Shown here piece by piece: positions 1-8,167 of a DNA stretch of 45,983 nucleotides. Source of the DNA: Thermoguttaceae bacterium (GTDB lineage: Bacteria; Planctomycetota; Planctomycetia; Pirellulales; Thermoguttaceae); the NCBI GenBank assembly GCA_017454585.1, contig JAFTCU010000038.1:1-45983 (forward strand), read 5' to 3'. How positions within the stretch are numbered: position 1 is the stretch's first letter; each line of letters starts with the position of its first letter. The position numbers and the translations under genes are program-made. The notes beneath the pieces were generated by a model. The model had not been told where the DNA came from, searched no databases, and saw only the letters and a program-made list of their open reading frames with translations.

Positions 1-1763
1 CAAATGAAATGACGGCGGAACGACGCGATGACCACGACCGTTTCCTCGTCGGGAAGGATCTCCCACGGGCGATCGACTTCCACGTGGATCGTTCCGCCTT
101 CGAGCGTTTTGATCTCGCGGATGCGCCGCATCTGACCGGCTCCCGTTCCGGCGGCGAGCTGGACCATTCCGTTGAGCTGCGGCTCATTTTCCGGTTTGTA
201 CCACGTGGAAATTCCGCGGTCCAGGACCTTTTCGCCCTGAAGCGTTCCGCCGCCGCGTTCGGCCTGGACTTCTTTGAGGAGGTTGAATCCGGTCGGCGTG
301 ATGGACTCCACGCGGTCGATGTAGCCGTGGATCCGCAGGTCGCCCGTGATGGTCTCCCGATTGTTTCCGTCGAAATTCTGCTCGTGGACGTTCTTCTGCC
401 AGAGAATATTCTCCGAGCCTTCGGGCAGACCGTAAAAGGACGTGCAGTTCGCGCCGCCGAGATGGTTTTCGGCGAAGATGATCTGCTGGCCGCCGAAGCC
501 GTTCCAGCCCACGATATTTCCGCGTGAGAAGCGGTTTTCGGTGAAGGAACTCCAGCGGCATTTGATCTCGAACACGCCGCCGGCCTGGCAGTAAACGTCA
601 TTTTTCGAGACCTGAACGTTCTCGCCGAAAAGCCGCAGGGCGCGGGCGTAATGGATCGGGGTCAGACGCCGTACGGTTTCGTCCATCGCCGCGTTCGCGT
701 ACTCGGAGTAGATCATTCGGAGCGTTACGTTCCGGATCCGGACGTTTTTCTGCGGCTCGATTTTCTGCCCGGCCTCCTGAGCGGCTTTTTGTTCCGGGGT
801 GAGCTGGTTTGAAATTCCATCGCGGTGATTCCCGCACGTGAGCGTGAGGTTTTCCACTGCGAAATCGTGCGTTCCGTGAACGAGGCATTCCAGCGGCTCC
901 GACCGGTCTGGCCAGTAAATCTGGGAGCTGGTTTGATTTCCCGGTGGAAACGGACTGTAAAAGTCTGGATCATCCATCAGACCGGCGTCCCCCACGAGCT
1001 CGGAGTGCGGCGGGAGTTCAAGCGTTTCGTTCATCTGGAACCGGCCCGACGGAATGAGGAGCGTTCCACCGCCGTTTGCCCGTAAAGCCTCGACCGCCGC
1101 CAAAAACGCGGGCGTATCGTCGATCCCATCGTTCGGGACCGCGCCGAAATCAGTCAGGTTAAAGGTCCCGTCGTGGATGAAATTCAGTTCTTCCCTGGCC
1201 CGGATCGCGATCGTTCCGACCGGTCGGCCGCCCACCAAAACCGTGTAGTCGCCGCTTTGTTTCACGTCTGAGAGCGGGATCCCCTTTGAAGGAGAGGTTT
1301 CAGGAAGCTTGATTTCAGGGGCTTTGGGGTCGGACGCGAGGCGCAGCGAGACGTTTACCCGCCTCATTGAATCGTCGGGACTGACGGGCCGGATCCAGCC
1401 GGTCTCTGCCGTGGCGGTGCGACCCTGGTCCCCTTGCAACCACCAGACTCGCAGCTGGTTCACCTCGAGCGGCTTCGTTTCCCCTTCGGGCGTGCGGATG
1501 GAGACGAGGGCCTCCCCGTCGCCGATCTCTTCGGGCCATGGGAACATGACGCAGGTGGCGCTTGCGTACACGGGTTTAACCTCGCAGGTTTCTCCGAAGG
1601 GGGTGGACTCCACGACCACGACGGCGTCGGGGGTGAAGTTTCCGCCGTAAACCAGGGCGGTTTCTCCCGACGTGACTGGCGAGGAGGCCCAGAAGGCTGC
1701 GGGCTGGGCGGAGCAGAGGGTGGTGAAGCAGAGGATGAGGGTGAAAAAAAGGGGGAGTTTCAT
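1..1763 (-). CDS. Exported pectate-lyase-fold (right-handed beta-helix) protein, 3' end outside window
   Basis: An uninterrupted frame runs from the ATG at 1763 off the left edge (587 codons seen, C-terminus missing). Residues 1-20 form a signal peptide (MKLPLFFTLILCFTTLCSA), so the product is exported. Residues ~22-110 look like a small beta-sandwich (IPT/TIG-like; weak call). At residues ~200-245 lies the entry motif of the Pectate_lyase_3 / GH55-like family: FGAVPNDGIDDTPAF, then GGGTLLIPSGRF. The rest is rich in N/G/V turns (NVRIRNVTLR, VQVSKNDVY, FTENRFSRGNIVG) expected of a parallel beta-helix. Such proteins bind or cleave polysaccharides; the substrate cannot be read here and no catalytic residue can be assigned. 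No Shine-Dalgarno site precedes the ATG; a promoter lies at 1812-1839. It appears to be transcribed alone. Confidence 0.8.
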   Translation of the reverse strand, partial: MKLPLFFTLILCFTTLCSAQPAAFWASSPVTSGETALVYGGNFTPDAVVVVESTPFGETCEVKPVYASATCVMFPWPEEIGDGEALVSIRTPEGETKPLEVNQLRVWWLQGDQGRTATAETGWIRPVSPDDSMRRVNVSLRLASDPKAPEIKLPETSPSKGIPLSDVKQSGDYTVLVGGRPVGTIAIRAREELNFIHDGTFNLTDFGAVPNDGIDDTPAFLAAVEALRANGGGTLLIPSGRFQMNETLELPPHSELVGDAGLMDDPDFYSPFPPGNQTSSQIYWPDRSEPLECLVHGTHDFAVENLTLTCGNHRDGISNQLTPEQKAAQEAGQKIEPQKNVRIRNVTLRMIYSEYANAAMDETVRRLTPIHYARALRLFGENVQVSKNDVYCQAGGVFEIKCRWSSFTENRFSRGNIVGWNGFGGQQIIFAENHLGGANCTSFYGLPEGSENILWQKNVHEQNFDGNNRETITGDLRIHGYIDRVESITPTGFNLLKEVQAERGGGTLQGEKVLDRGISTWYKPENEPQLNGMVQLAAGTGAGQMRRIREIKTLEGGTIHVEVDRPWEILPDEETVVVIASFRRHFI

Positions 1764-1811
1764 GGGCGGAAGGGGAAAAAGGAGGAAGTGGAAAAAAGAA
1801 ACATTAATTCT

Positions 1812-1839
1812 ATTATAAAAGATCAAAAAGTTTTTGAAA
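1812..1839 (-). promoter_or_regulatory. Putative sigma70-type promoter for the beta-helix gene
   Basis: Read on the minus strand, TTTCAA (-35) and TATAAT (-10) are separated by 16 bp, with the -10 about 50 bp upstream of the ATG at 1763. The -10 is perfect and the -35 weak. Seen by eye only. Confidence 0.45.
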
Positions 1840-1887
1840 GAGGGGGTCCCGGACCAACTCGCAAACTGAGAAAAAGGGGCCAACTCA

Positions 1888-2350
1888 AGGTTCACATCCA
1901 GCTCACTGCACACTCCAGCGACTATAGGCCCCGCGGATCAGGCGGATGGGACGGATCAAGGCGGATTGGATTTAAAAAAGAAATTTCCAAAACGATTTGG
2001 TAAACACCAAACCAGTTCTACTTCAAACCTTTTATTTAAACACGAATTTTCACGGATTTAGGGGATTAAAAGGATTTGTTTTTTTTAATTGAAAATCACG
2101 AAAATGGCTTAAAAGGCCCTTTTAAATAATCTGCGGAAATCCTTTTGATCCGTGAAAATCCGTGTTTAAATTGATGTTTGAACCAGGAAGTTCTCACACT
2201 CCGGGAAAGAGTTTGAGGTTTTGAAAACTCCCTTTAAAAAATTCTTTAATCCAATCAGCCTTAATCCGCCTCATCCGCCTGATCCGCGGGGCCTGGTGCG
2301 GCCTTGGGCGTTTCCTGAAGGGGCTGATTTTCGCGTACACGGGATTTAGT
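1888..2350. repeat. Long inverted-repeat element, copy 1
   Basis: This gene-free stretch is a nested inverted repeat. Outer arms 1927-1972 and ~2247-2295 are built from GGATCAGGCGGATG-type units and their complements. Inner arms ~2035-2077 and ~2137-2170 read TTTAAACACGGATT... in one direction and the complement in the other. A second copy lies at 32041-32375 with the same left end (GCTCACTGCA...CTCCAGCGACTATAGGCCCC) and right end (TTTCGCGTAC.CGGG). No ORF fits it and no transposase is near, so it resembles a MITE-like or structured-RNA repeat. It sits between the citramalate synthase stop and the promoter of the beta-helix gene. Confidence 0.65.
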
Positions 2351-2361
2351 TTAAAGTGGTT

Positions 2362-3954
2362 TCACCCTGAGTTTTTCTTTTCCTCTTCATCTTTAAAGAG
2401 CTTGTATTCGAACGAGTCCGTCAGTGCGATCCAGCTCGCCTCCACCACGTTCTCACTCACCCCAACCGTCCCCCACGTCTCCGTCTCGTCCTTGCTCTCA
2501 ATGATGACGCGCACGCCCGCCGCCGTCCCGGCCTCCGAGTTGATCACGCGCACTTTGTAGTCCACGAGCTGAAGCTTCTTCAACGACGGAAACCGATGAA
2601 TGAGCGCTTTTCGCAGAGCCGAGTCGAGCGCGTTCACCGGGCCGTCGCCGTCCGCGACCTCGTAAAGCGTCTCTCCGTTCACGACCAGCTTCACGATCGC
2701 CTCGGTATAGATCCGCGACTCGTCCCCCTTGTTGCGGCCGGTCATGTTCACGTGGTACTTGATCACGTCAAAATGCGAGCGGATCGAGCCGGAACACTTC
2801 TTTACGAGCAGGTCGAACGAGCCGTCCGCCGCTTCGTACGAGTAGCCCATGCTCTCGCGCGCCACGACGTCCTCCAGAATGCGTTCCAGCAGCTTCGGGT
2901 CGTTTTCGATGTGGTGCTTCTTCGCCATCGCCACGATGTTGGACCGGCCGGAAAGCTCGCTGACGAGGATCCGCCGCTCGTTCCCCACCGCGGCCGGGTC
3001 GATGTGCTCGTAGCTGCACGAGTTCCGGTTCACGGCACTGACGTGCATCCCGCCTTTGTGGGCGAAGGCGCTCTTGCCGACGAACGGCTGATTCACCGGC
3101 GCGTGCATGTTGACCATTTCGTACACGTAGCGGGAAAGGTCCGTGAGCGACTGCACGGCGCCGGGAGCCAAAACGTCGAAGCCTTTTTTCAGAGCCAGAT
3201 TGGCGGCGATGGAGATCAGGTTGGCGTTCCCGCAGCGCTCGCCGAATCCGTTGATGCAGCCCTGGACCTGGGTCGCGCCGGCATCGACCGCCGCCAGCGA
3301 GTTGGCGACCGCCAGAGCGCAGTCTTTGTGGCAGTGGATACCGACCGGAATATTCATCTCGGAAACGACTTTTTTGACGATTTCGTAGATCTCACCCGGC
3401 AGGGTGCCGCCGTTCGTGTCGCACAAAACGACGCGCGATGCCCCGGCGGTCTAGGCCGCTTTCAGGCATTCGATGAAGTATTTCGGGTCGCAGCGGAAAC
3501 CGTCAAAAGCGTGTTCCGCGTCGAAAATCACCTCACGCCCCGCGCCGCGCAGAAAGGCCGTGCTCTCGGCGATCATCGCGAGATTTTCGTCCAGCGAGCA
3601 GCGCAAAATGTCCTCGACCTGGAACCGGGAGGATTTCCCGACCATCGTGATGACCTGGGCCTGCGAGCCGAGCAGAGCGGCCAGGCCGGAGTCCTCCGAC
3701 GCGCTTACGCCCTTGCGGTGGGTCATGCCGAACGCGCAGATCTTCGTGCCGGTCTCGGGGAACGAATGACAGGCCATCCGTCGGAAAAAATCGGCATCTT
3801 TGTCGTTCGAGGCAGGGTAGCCGCCCTCCACGAAGTCAAATCCCAGCTTCGCGAGGTGCTCGGCCAGCTGGCATTTATCGCGCAGAGAGAAGGAAATCCC
3901 CTCCGCCTGGGAACCGTCGCGCAGCGTTGTGTCGTAAAGTTCGATGTGCTTCAT
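2362..3954 (-). pseudogene. cimA: Citramalate synthase (CimA family), interrupted by one in-frame TAG
   Basis: Citramalate synthase condenses acetyl-CoA with pyruvate, the first step of the threonine-independent route to 2-oxobutanoate and isoleucine. The gene starts at the ATG at 3954 (MKHIELYDTTLRDGSQAEG, the HMGL-like TIM-barrel entry motif) and stops at 2362, spanning 530 codons, the usual family length. Codon 168 (3451-3453) is TAG, in the context IECLKAA-stop-TAGASRVVLCDTNGG, where relatives normally have an acidic residue, so GAG to TAG is the likely single change. The frame is intact on both sides: the metal-binding HCHKDC and NGFGERCGNANL motifs (3240-3340) and the C-terminal LeuA-type allosteric domain (~2400-2750) are all present. 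TAG ends other genes in the window (21069-21071; 39912-39914), so recoding is unlikely. The options are a recent nonsense mutation, a sequence error, or two fragments. It may be reinitiated at the downstream ATG at 3426. Confidence 0.85.
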
Positions 3955-3983
3955 TTTGTGTGACCTGACTACTGACTACTTAA

Positions 3984-4020
3984 ACAAAAATCCCTTGAAC
4001 CTGCTCGGGTCCAAGGGATT
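3984..4020 (-). terminator. Rho-independent terminator after tRNA-Gln and the small ORF
   Basis: On the minus strand the stem AATCCCTTG...CAAGGGATT (3989-3997 with 4012-4020, extended inward by ACC/GGT) is followed directly by TTTTTGTTT. It separates the tRNA-Gln unit from the citramalate synthase gene. Confidence 0.8.
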
Positions 4021-4050
4021 CTAGGGAAATGAGTCGTTTTTTTTGGAAAT

Positions 4051-4152
4051 TTACCCCTGAAACTCCCGGCAGGTACAGGCGACCGTAATCGCGGCGGCGG
4101 CTTTCCCGCCGGCGATAATGAGGATCGGATTGATGACCTGCGTGGTTTTCAT
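4051..4152 (-). CDS. Possible 33-residue small protein
   Basis: ATG at 4152 to TAA at 4051 encodes 33 residues with a hydrophobic first half (VINPILIIAGGKAAAAITVA) and a CTC motif near the end. It lies between tRNA-Gln and a terminator on the same strand and so would be co-transcribed with the tRNA. There is no clear Shine-Dalgarno site and I recognise no family. An ORF of this length can arise by chance, so the call is weak. Confidence 0.2.
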   Translation of the reverse strand: MKTTQVINPILIIAGGKAAAAITVACTCREFQG

Positions 4153-4184
4153 GGGACTTTTTCTGGAAAATTTCAAACAAAAAG

Positions 4185-4255
4185 CAACCCGAAGAGGACT
4201 CGAACCTCTAAATAGGGCACCAAAAGCCCTTGTGTTGCCATTACACTATCGGGTT
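4185..4255 (-). tRNA. tRNA-Gln (anticodon UUG)
   Basis: A complete cloverleaf folds on the minus strand: acceptor AACCCGA/TCGGGTT, D-stem GTGT/ACAC, anticodon stem AGGGC/GCCCT with loop TTTTGGT (anticodon TTG), and T-arm AGAGG-TTCGAGT-CCTCT. The discriminator is G and CCA is not encoded. The length is 71 nt without CCA. It reads CAA, and CAG by wobble. Confidence 0.95.
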
Positions 4256-4265
4256 AACAGGGTAA

Positions 4266-4293
4266 ATTGTAACACAAAGAAAAAAAAATACAA
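4266..4293 (-). promoter_or_regulatory. Putative promoter of tRNA-Gln
   Basis: On the minus strand, TTGTAT (-35), a 16-bp T-rich spacer and TACAAT (-10) end about 10 bp before the 5' end of the mature tRNA. The position and the 16-bp spacing fit a strong stable-RNA promoter. Confidence 0.6.
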
Positions 4294-4350
4294 GGGGGGG
4301 AGAGGGAATTTTAGAGGATACCCCACCCTGATCCAAACTTCCGGGCTGCT

Positions 4351-5046
4351 TCAGGGCAAAACCTCCATCAGCCGTACCGTCCAGTCGTAATGTGGATTTT
4401 TGTCAGAATTGTCTTTCGCGGCGGCAATCTGTATCTGGAAGTCCCGGGATGTACGCATATCGCCTTCCCCCCTGGAAAGCTCGAACACGACAAAGAACGA
4501 CGTCAAACGTCGGCTGAATGCAACTCGTTCCACCCGTTTGAATTGCATTTTAGCGCCCTGAAAGTCGCGCAGGATCGTTCGGACCGCGTCGTTTTCCATG
4601 AACATTTTATAGTCATCCATGTATTCTTTTTCAGTCGTGTACCGTTTCAGGATTCCGGCGCCTTTTGCACGCTGATTTTTATTTTTCTGGAGCTGGATCG
4701 CTTCCAGATGGCGCCCGGTCGTCATGAGTTCAAACCACTGCGAGGCGAAATACTCGGCAGACTTCATCTCGTTCAGCCGATAAACACGAGCGGAAACGCC
4801 GCCCGTCACACCGCAAAAGAGCGTCACGTAGAAACTGATGAGCGCAAGTTTCGTCCCGATCATCGGCGCACGGTGGATCAGCCGCAAAAACCCCGCCAGG
4901 AGGATCAGCGCCATGGCAATGATCGGGATGAACAGGAGATTCTGGGAGAAAAGCGCTAACGGGGATAAAAAACCGATGCAGCCGCCAATAATCGCCGTCA
5001 GGTTTACGTCGCGGGTTTCCTCGATCAGATTTTCGGTGCGTTCCAT
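4351..5046 (-). CDS. Conserved-looking membrane protein of unknown function
   Basis: 231 residues with an ATG at 5046 preceded by AAGG. Residues ~15-35, ~37-58 and ~65-88 are hydrophobic and probably form three membrane helices. A soluble C-terminal domain of ~140 residues follows (FASQWFELMTTGRHLEAIQLQ onward), ending in a predicted beta-rich part (RLTSFFVVFELSRGEGD...YDWTVRLMEV). I recognise no named family. The C-terminal domain might resemble NTF2-like or DUF4864-type small domains, but that is a guess. It is the last gene of a likely three-gene operon, 41 bp after the CvpA-like gene and 83 bp further from the GspE-like gene, so a role in the same envelope complex is plausible. Confidence 0.7.
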   Translation of the reverse strand: MERTENLIEETRDVNLTAIIGGCIGFLSPLALFSQNLLFIPIIAMALILLAGFLRLIHRAPMIGTKLALISFYVTLFCGVTGGVSARVYRLNEMKSAEYFASQWFELMTTGRHLEAIQLQKNKNQRAKGAGILKRYTTEKEYMDDYKMFMENDAVRTILRDFQGAKMQFKRVERVAFSRRLTSFFVVFELSRGEGDMRTSRDFQIQIAAAKDNSDKNPHYDWTVRLMEVLP

Positions 5047-5086
5047 TGTGTAACCTTGGGAAGTGGAAAGGCTAAATTCCGGTGAA

Positions 5087-5674
5087 TTATTTAAACGTCA
5101 TATTGGAAGCCGTCGTTCCGGTCGCTTCGACCTGCTTTTCGAGCGTGCGGCGGAATTCATCGCAGCCACGGCGGTATTCGTCAAACGATTTTGCCTCATT
5201 ACTTCCAGCCATTGCTCCGCCCCCTACATACGCGTAGAAATTGTACCACGCGCCGGCCATCATTCCATTGGAATTAAACCCTTTGTACATGAATTTCTCG
5301 GCCAGCGGAGCCTGGTGCATCGTGAAAATCGAGAACGAAAGGAACGTGAACGCAAGCAGAAACGCGGCGATATACCCACCGTAAAGATTAACTTTGGGGT
5401 TAAACTTCACCTTTACACGGCTCAGATTTTTCGTTGCCGCCTGAAGAAGACCGCAAACGACCCAGAAAACGAACCAGATCGCAAGGAAATTGAAGAAAAA
5501 CGCCCTTGATCCCCAAAGCGTCCGGAGCGTATGCGCGAGTACCGGGCCAAACGAGGACGCGGCAAGACCCGCGAAAATCACGTTGAAAAGGCGCAGCGTG
5601 TTGCACCAAAGACTTTCACGCAAAACCGTCCCCAAAACAGCGGCGAAAATGAAAAATAAAACGGCGTAAAACAT
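5087..5674 (-). CDS. CvpA-like multi-spanning membrane protein
   Basis: 195 residues, ATG at 5674. Four hydrophobic segments (~1-18, ~25-48, ~60-82, ~97-118) are followed by a ~75-residue soluble C-terminus with a glycine-rich stretch (YVGGGAMAG) and a charged end. The layout, with an RES-W-N-x-x-R motif after helix 1 and a helix-breaking loop before helix 3, is like the CvpA/colicin V production family common in planctomycetes. That family has an unclear role in envelope biology. No active-site residues are expected. It lies between the GspE-like gene and a small membrane protein gene on the same strand. Confidence is moderate for the family and high that the gene is real. Confidence 0.65.
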   Translation of the reverse strand: MFYAVLFFIFAAVLGTVLRESLWCNTLRLFNVIFAGLAASSFGPVLAHTLRTLWGSRAFFFNFLAIWFVFWVVCGLLQAATKNLSRVKVKFNPKVNLYGGYIAAFLLAFTFLSFSIFTMHQAPLAEKFMYKGFNSNGMMAGAWYNFYAYVGGGAMAGSNEAKSFDEYRRGCDEFRRTLEKQVEATGTTASNMTFK

Positions 5675-5721
5675 AATTTAAATCCGGTTTGAAAAAGGAT
5701 GATGATTTTAAGTATTTCCAT

Positions 5722-5747
5722 GGGAACGATGCTTCCAGCATCGTCTG
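5722..5747. repeat. Single GACGATGC/GCATCGTC hairpin repeat
   Basis: The gap between two operon genes holds ACGATGC-TTCCA-GCATCGT, one copy of the palindrome family found in arrays at 36451-36661 and 39801-39905. The C-to-T change in the left arm is matched by G-to-A in the right arm, so pairing is kept. Confidence 0.7.
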
Positions 5748-5756
5748 AAAAAGTGG

Positions 5757-7922
5757 TCACGAAAGCGCGCGCTTCAGTTCCTGCAGTGAGGTTTCGCCTT
5801 CTCGTACGAGTTTCAGGCCCTCTTTCATCATGAACTGGTTTCCGTCTTTCTTCAGTGCGGCACGAACAAGTTCAAGTTTGGGCGTTTGAAGCAGCGCTTT
5901 ACGGGTTTCGTTACCAACGATGACCAATTCGAAAATGGCCGTTCTTCCGCGGTAACCCAGACCGTGGCACTCGGGGCAGGGCTGAGGCGGTTCCTCGCCC
6001 GGCTGCGGCTGAACTGGTGTCGGCTGTCGGAACAGGCGGATCTTTTCGGTGGCTCCAACTGCTTTGAGCGTTTCGATTGGCGGCATATATGACTCTTTGC
6101 AGTGATTGCAGAGTTTACGAATCAGTCGCTGACACAGAACGGCTTTGATCTGATTGGCCCATTTCTGTGTATCACATTTCATCGCCTGGATACGCAAAAG
6201 GGCTTCCGCAGCGTCTTTTGCGCGAACGGTCGTAATGAAAAGGCGGTCTTCCGTATCGAGTTCTTCCAGCATATCGTCCATCACTTCCGCCGATGGAATG
6301 TCCCGGCAGACTACGACGTTCGGGTCTTTCAGCAGGATATTACGCAACTCGCCACGCCACTCGTTCATGTCTTTTGTGTGGATCGGGCACTTGGTGAGGT
6401 TTTCGATTTCTTCATATTCGTGGATCCCATCGTCAATTTCGTAGAATTCACGAACATAACGGTCCGTTTTGGAAATGGCCATTTTGACGGTCGTGCGCAG
6501 ACCTCCCGCCGGAGGAGCGGCGAAGAGTAAAAATCCACGTGGGGTTCCCATCTGTTTTTTGAGTTCTGCGGCCATTTCGGTGGACATTCCAAGGTCTTCC
6601 AACGACTTGAACGTCGTTTTCCCCTGCTCGAACATGAAGAGCGCACGCTCGCCGTTTTGAGTTCCCTGGGTCGTGAGATGAACTACGGATTTCCGATGAC
6701 GCTTTTCCGCAGGACGAACAGCTTCTTTCGCTCGTTCCAGCGCACGTTCACACTCGCGGATCTTTGCTTTGTTTTCGGTCGCCTGCGTTTCCTTCAGTTT
6801 CTCTTCGGCCTGCTTCACGGCCAGACGGTCTTCCGGATACGTGTAATCGTACTCAAAATCGACTTCAAAAGAGCCTTCCTGTTTGTTTCTGCGGTCTTCG
6901 GGTTTCATTCCACAGAGGATTTTCAGCGCCTGCAGAGCCGGGTCCGCAAGTTCACGCGTAAATCCATCCGTTCCGTTCCAGACGCCGTCGAGCATATATC
7001 GGGCTGCGACGCCATTCGCCTGGAAATCAAGCATTAATCCTTCCGGCTGGAAAAGCATCAGTTTGGAAAGGATCTCACGTGCGTTCGGGAAACCGTCATG
7101 GGCGCGGGCCTGAATACGCCAAGGCTCGGTCTTTTCTTTATCTTTGCCGTGGGTCGTCAGGACTGCCGGGAAACCGATTTCGTGACGGTCTTTGGCTTTC
7201 GCGGAGATCTTGATTCCGACTTTACCAAGCCACTGCGCCGCCACGAAACGAAGGTGCTCAGGCGTAAAAACCTGCTCGCCGCTGGAAAGGTCCTGATTGT
7301 GCATTCTTACGTAAAGGACGAGCGGAACGATGCACCCCGCCAAGAGGAACAGATAGCTAACCCAGAAAAAGGGAATCAGCCAGAAAACAAGCATCCCACC
7401 CCAAAAAGCTCCATAGGAGATCGGAACCCACTTTTTGATCTCGAAACCGTAATAAATGCAGTCTGTACTGATCCAGTCAAGCGAACGTACCCAGATAAGA
7501 TAAACCACAATGGCCGCGATGATTTTCCAGAGAGCCGCGTAGCTTCCGAAATGGTCCAGTTTCTCGATGGCCGCTTTGTTTTCCGCTTCAGTGGGCGCGA
7601 TTGGGCCTTGAGGAGCCGGAGGAACAACGACAGCTGCCTGCTCTGGAAGAGGCTCCGCTTCCCCTTCGGCGTTTTCTTCACCTTCGACCACAGCTCCGTC
7701 TTCACCTTCGCCCTCTTCTTCCACTTCGACTTCTTCGTATTCTTCCTCATCTCCCGCCATCTCTTCTTCATCGGCGGCACCGTCCTGATTGGCATCCTGG
7801 GCGGAAACAGAGGAAATGAAAGAAAAATCAGTACCTGAAACGAAAAGGAAACTCTCGCCCCACGAGAGGAGTCCCAAAACGAGCAACGCGGTAAAAAGGC
7901 GCATCAAAAAGTTCTGACGCAT
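5757..7922 (-). CDS. Membrane-tethered, degenerate GspE/PilB-like ATPase homologue
   Basis: 721 residues; ATG at 7922 with AGGAG 8 bp upstream. The order is: a signal-like hydrophobic N-terminus (1-30); a very acidic segment (~42-95); about three membrane helices (~125-215); then a type II secretion / type IV pilus ATPase domain. The N-terminal ATPase part is seen at GLMLDFQANGVAARYMLDG. A charged coiled-coil insert follows (~375-420). The zinc cluster is kept: CNHC (~605) and CPECHGLGYRGRTAIFEL (~654). The ATP site is not. The Walker A region reads APPAGGLRTT instead of GPTGSGKTT, the GEIRD motif has become RDIPSAE, and the His box STLHTND has become TTVRAKD. It is therefore probably a poor ATPase or a non-enzymatic scaffold. 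Known GspE/PilB proteins are cytosolic and lack membrane helices. It is first in an operon with two membrane proteins. Confidence 0.8.
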   Translation of the reverse strand: MRQNFLMRLFTALLVLGLLSWGESFLFVSGTDFSFISSVSAQDANQDGAADEEEMAGDEEEYEEVEVEEEGEGEDGAVVEGEENAEGEAEPLPEQAAVVVPPAPQGPIAPTEAENKAAIEKLDHFGSYAALWKIIAAIVVYLIWVRSLDWISTDCIYYGFEIKKWVPISYGAFWGGMLVFWLIPFFWVSYLFLLAGCIVPLVLYVRMHNQDLSSGEQVFTPEHLRFVAAQWLGKVGIKISAKAKDRHEIGFPAVLTTHGKDKEKTEPWRIQARAHDGFPNAREILSKLMLFQPEGLMLDFQANGVAARYMLDGVWNGTDGFTRELADPALQALKILCGMKPEDRRNKQEGSFEVDFEYDYTYPEDRLAVKQAEEKLKETQATENKAKIRECERALERAKEAVRPAEKRHRKSVVHLTTQGTQNGERALFMFEQGKTTFKSLEDLGMSTEMAAELKKQMGTPRGFLLFAAPPAGGLRTTVKMAISKTDRYVREFYEIDDGIHEYEEIENLTKCPIHTKDMNEWRGELRNILLKDPNVVVCRDIPSAEVMDDMLEELDTEDRLFITTVRAKDAAEALLRIQAMKCDTQKWANQIKAVLCQRLIRKLCNHCKESYMPPIETLKAVGATEKIRLFRQPTPVQPQPGEEPPQPCPECHGLGYRGRTAIFELVIVGNETRKALLQTPKLELVRAALKKDGNQFMMKEGLKLVREGETSLQELKRALS

Positions 7923-7980
7923 TCCAAACTCCTGAAAATTCGAAACGGATTGTACGCAATTTTAAAAATATATAAAATAT

Positions 7981-8008
7981 ATTGTATCACATAGAACCGA
8001 AAAAGCAA
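7981..8008 (-). promoter_or_regulatory. Putative promoter of the GspE-like operon
   Basis: On the minus strand, TTGCTT (-35) and TACAAT (-10) are spaced 16 bp, with the -10 about 60 bp upstream of the ATG at 7922, in an AT-rich region. Confidence 0.4.
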
Positions 8009-8061
8009 GAGGCCACAGGAAAGATTTAAGGAAATTTTTAAAATTTTAGCCGAAAAAACAC

Positions 8062-8142
8062 AAAACGAATAGTGAGACAAAGACTTTCAGCTCTTTTTTG
8101 TTTTAAATCAGAGCGTAAAATTATCGACTCACTATTCGTTTT
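8062..8142. repeat. 15-bp perfect inverted repeat, probable terminator of the helicase gene
   Basis: AAAACGAATAGTGAG (8062-8076) is repeated in inverse at 8128-8142 around a 51-nt AT-rich loop. It lies just downstream of the helicase stop (minus). T-runs flank it on the plus strand. Its CGAATA core resembles the larger inverted repeat at 12861-12980. Confidence 0.6.
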
Positions 8143-8167
8143 TCAGGCTTATCTTCTTATGCTGAAA

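Noticed and set aside
1888..2350. Insertion sequence
   Set aside because: No transposase-like ORF or fragment; only arms and repeated units are present.
3451..3453. UAG recoding (for example as pyrrolysine or glutamine)
   Set aside because: TAG is used as the stop of giant protein 1 (21069-21071) and the prolyl isomerase (39912-39914), and no supporting readthrough element is visible.
2596..3963. 455-residue plus-strand ORF over the citramalate synthase gene
   Set aside because: Antisense shadow created by codon bias; its translation resembles no family and is Arg/Val/His-rich, while the minus strand encodes clear CimA motifs.
5757..7922. Functional type II secretion / pilus ATPase
   Set aside because: Walker A lysine, the catalytic glutamate and the His box are replaced, and no other gsp or pil gene is nearby.
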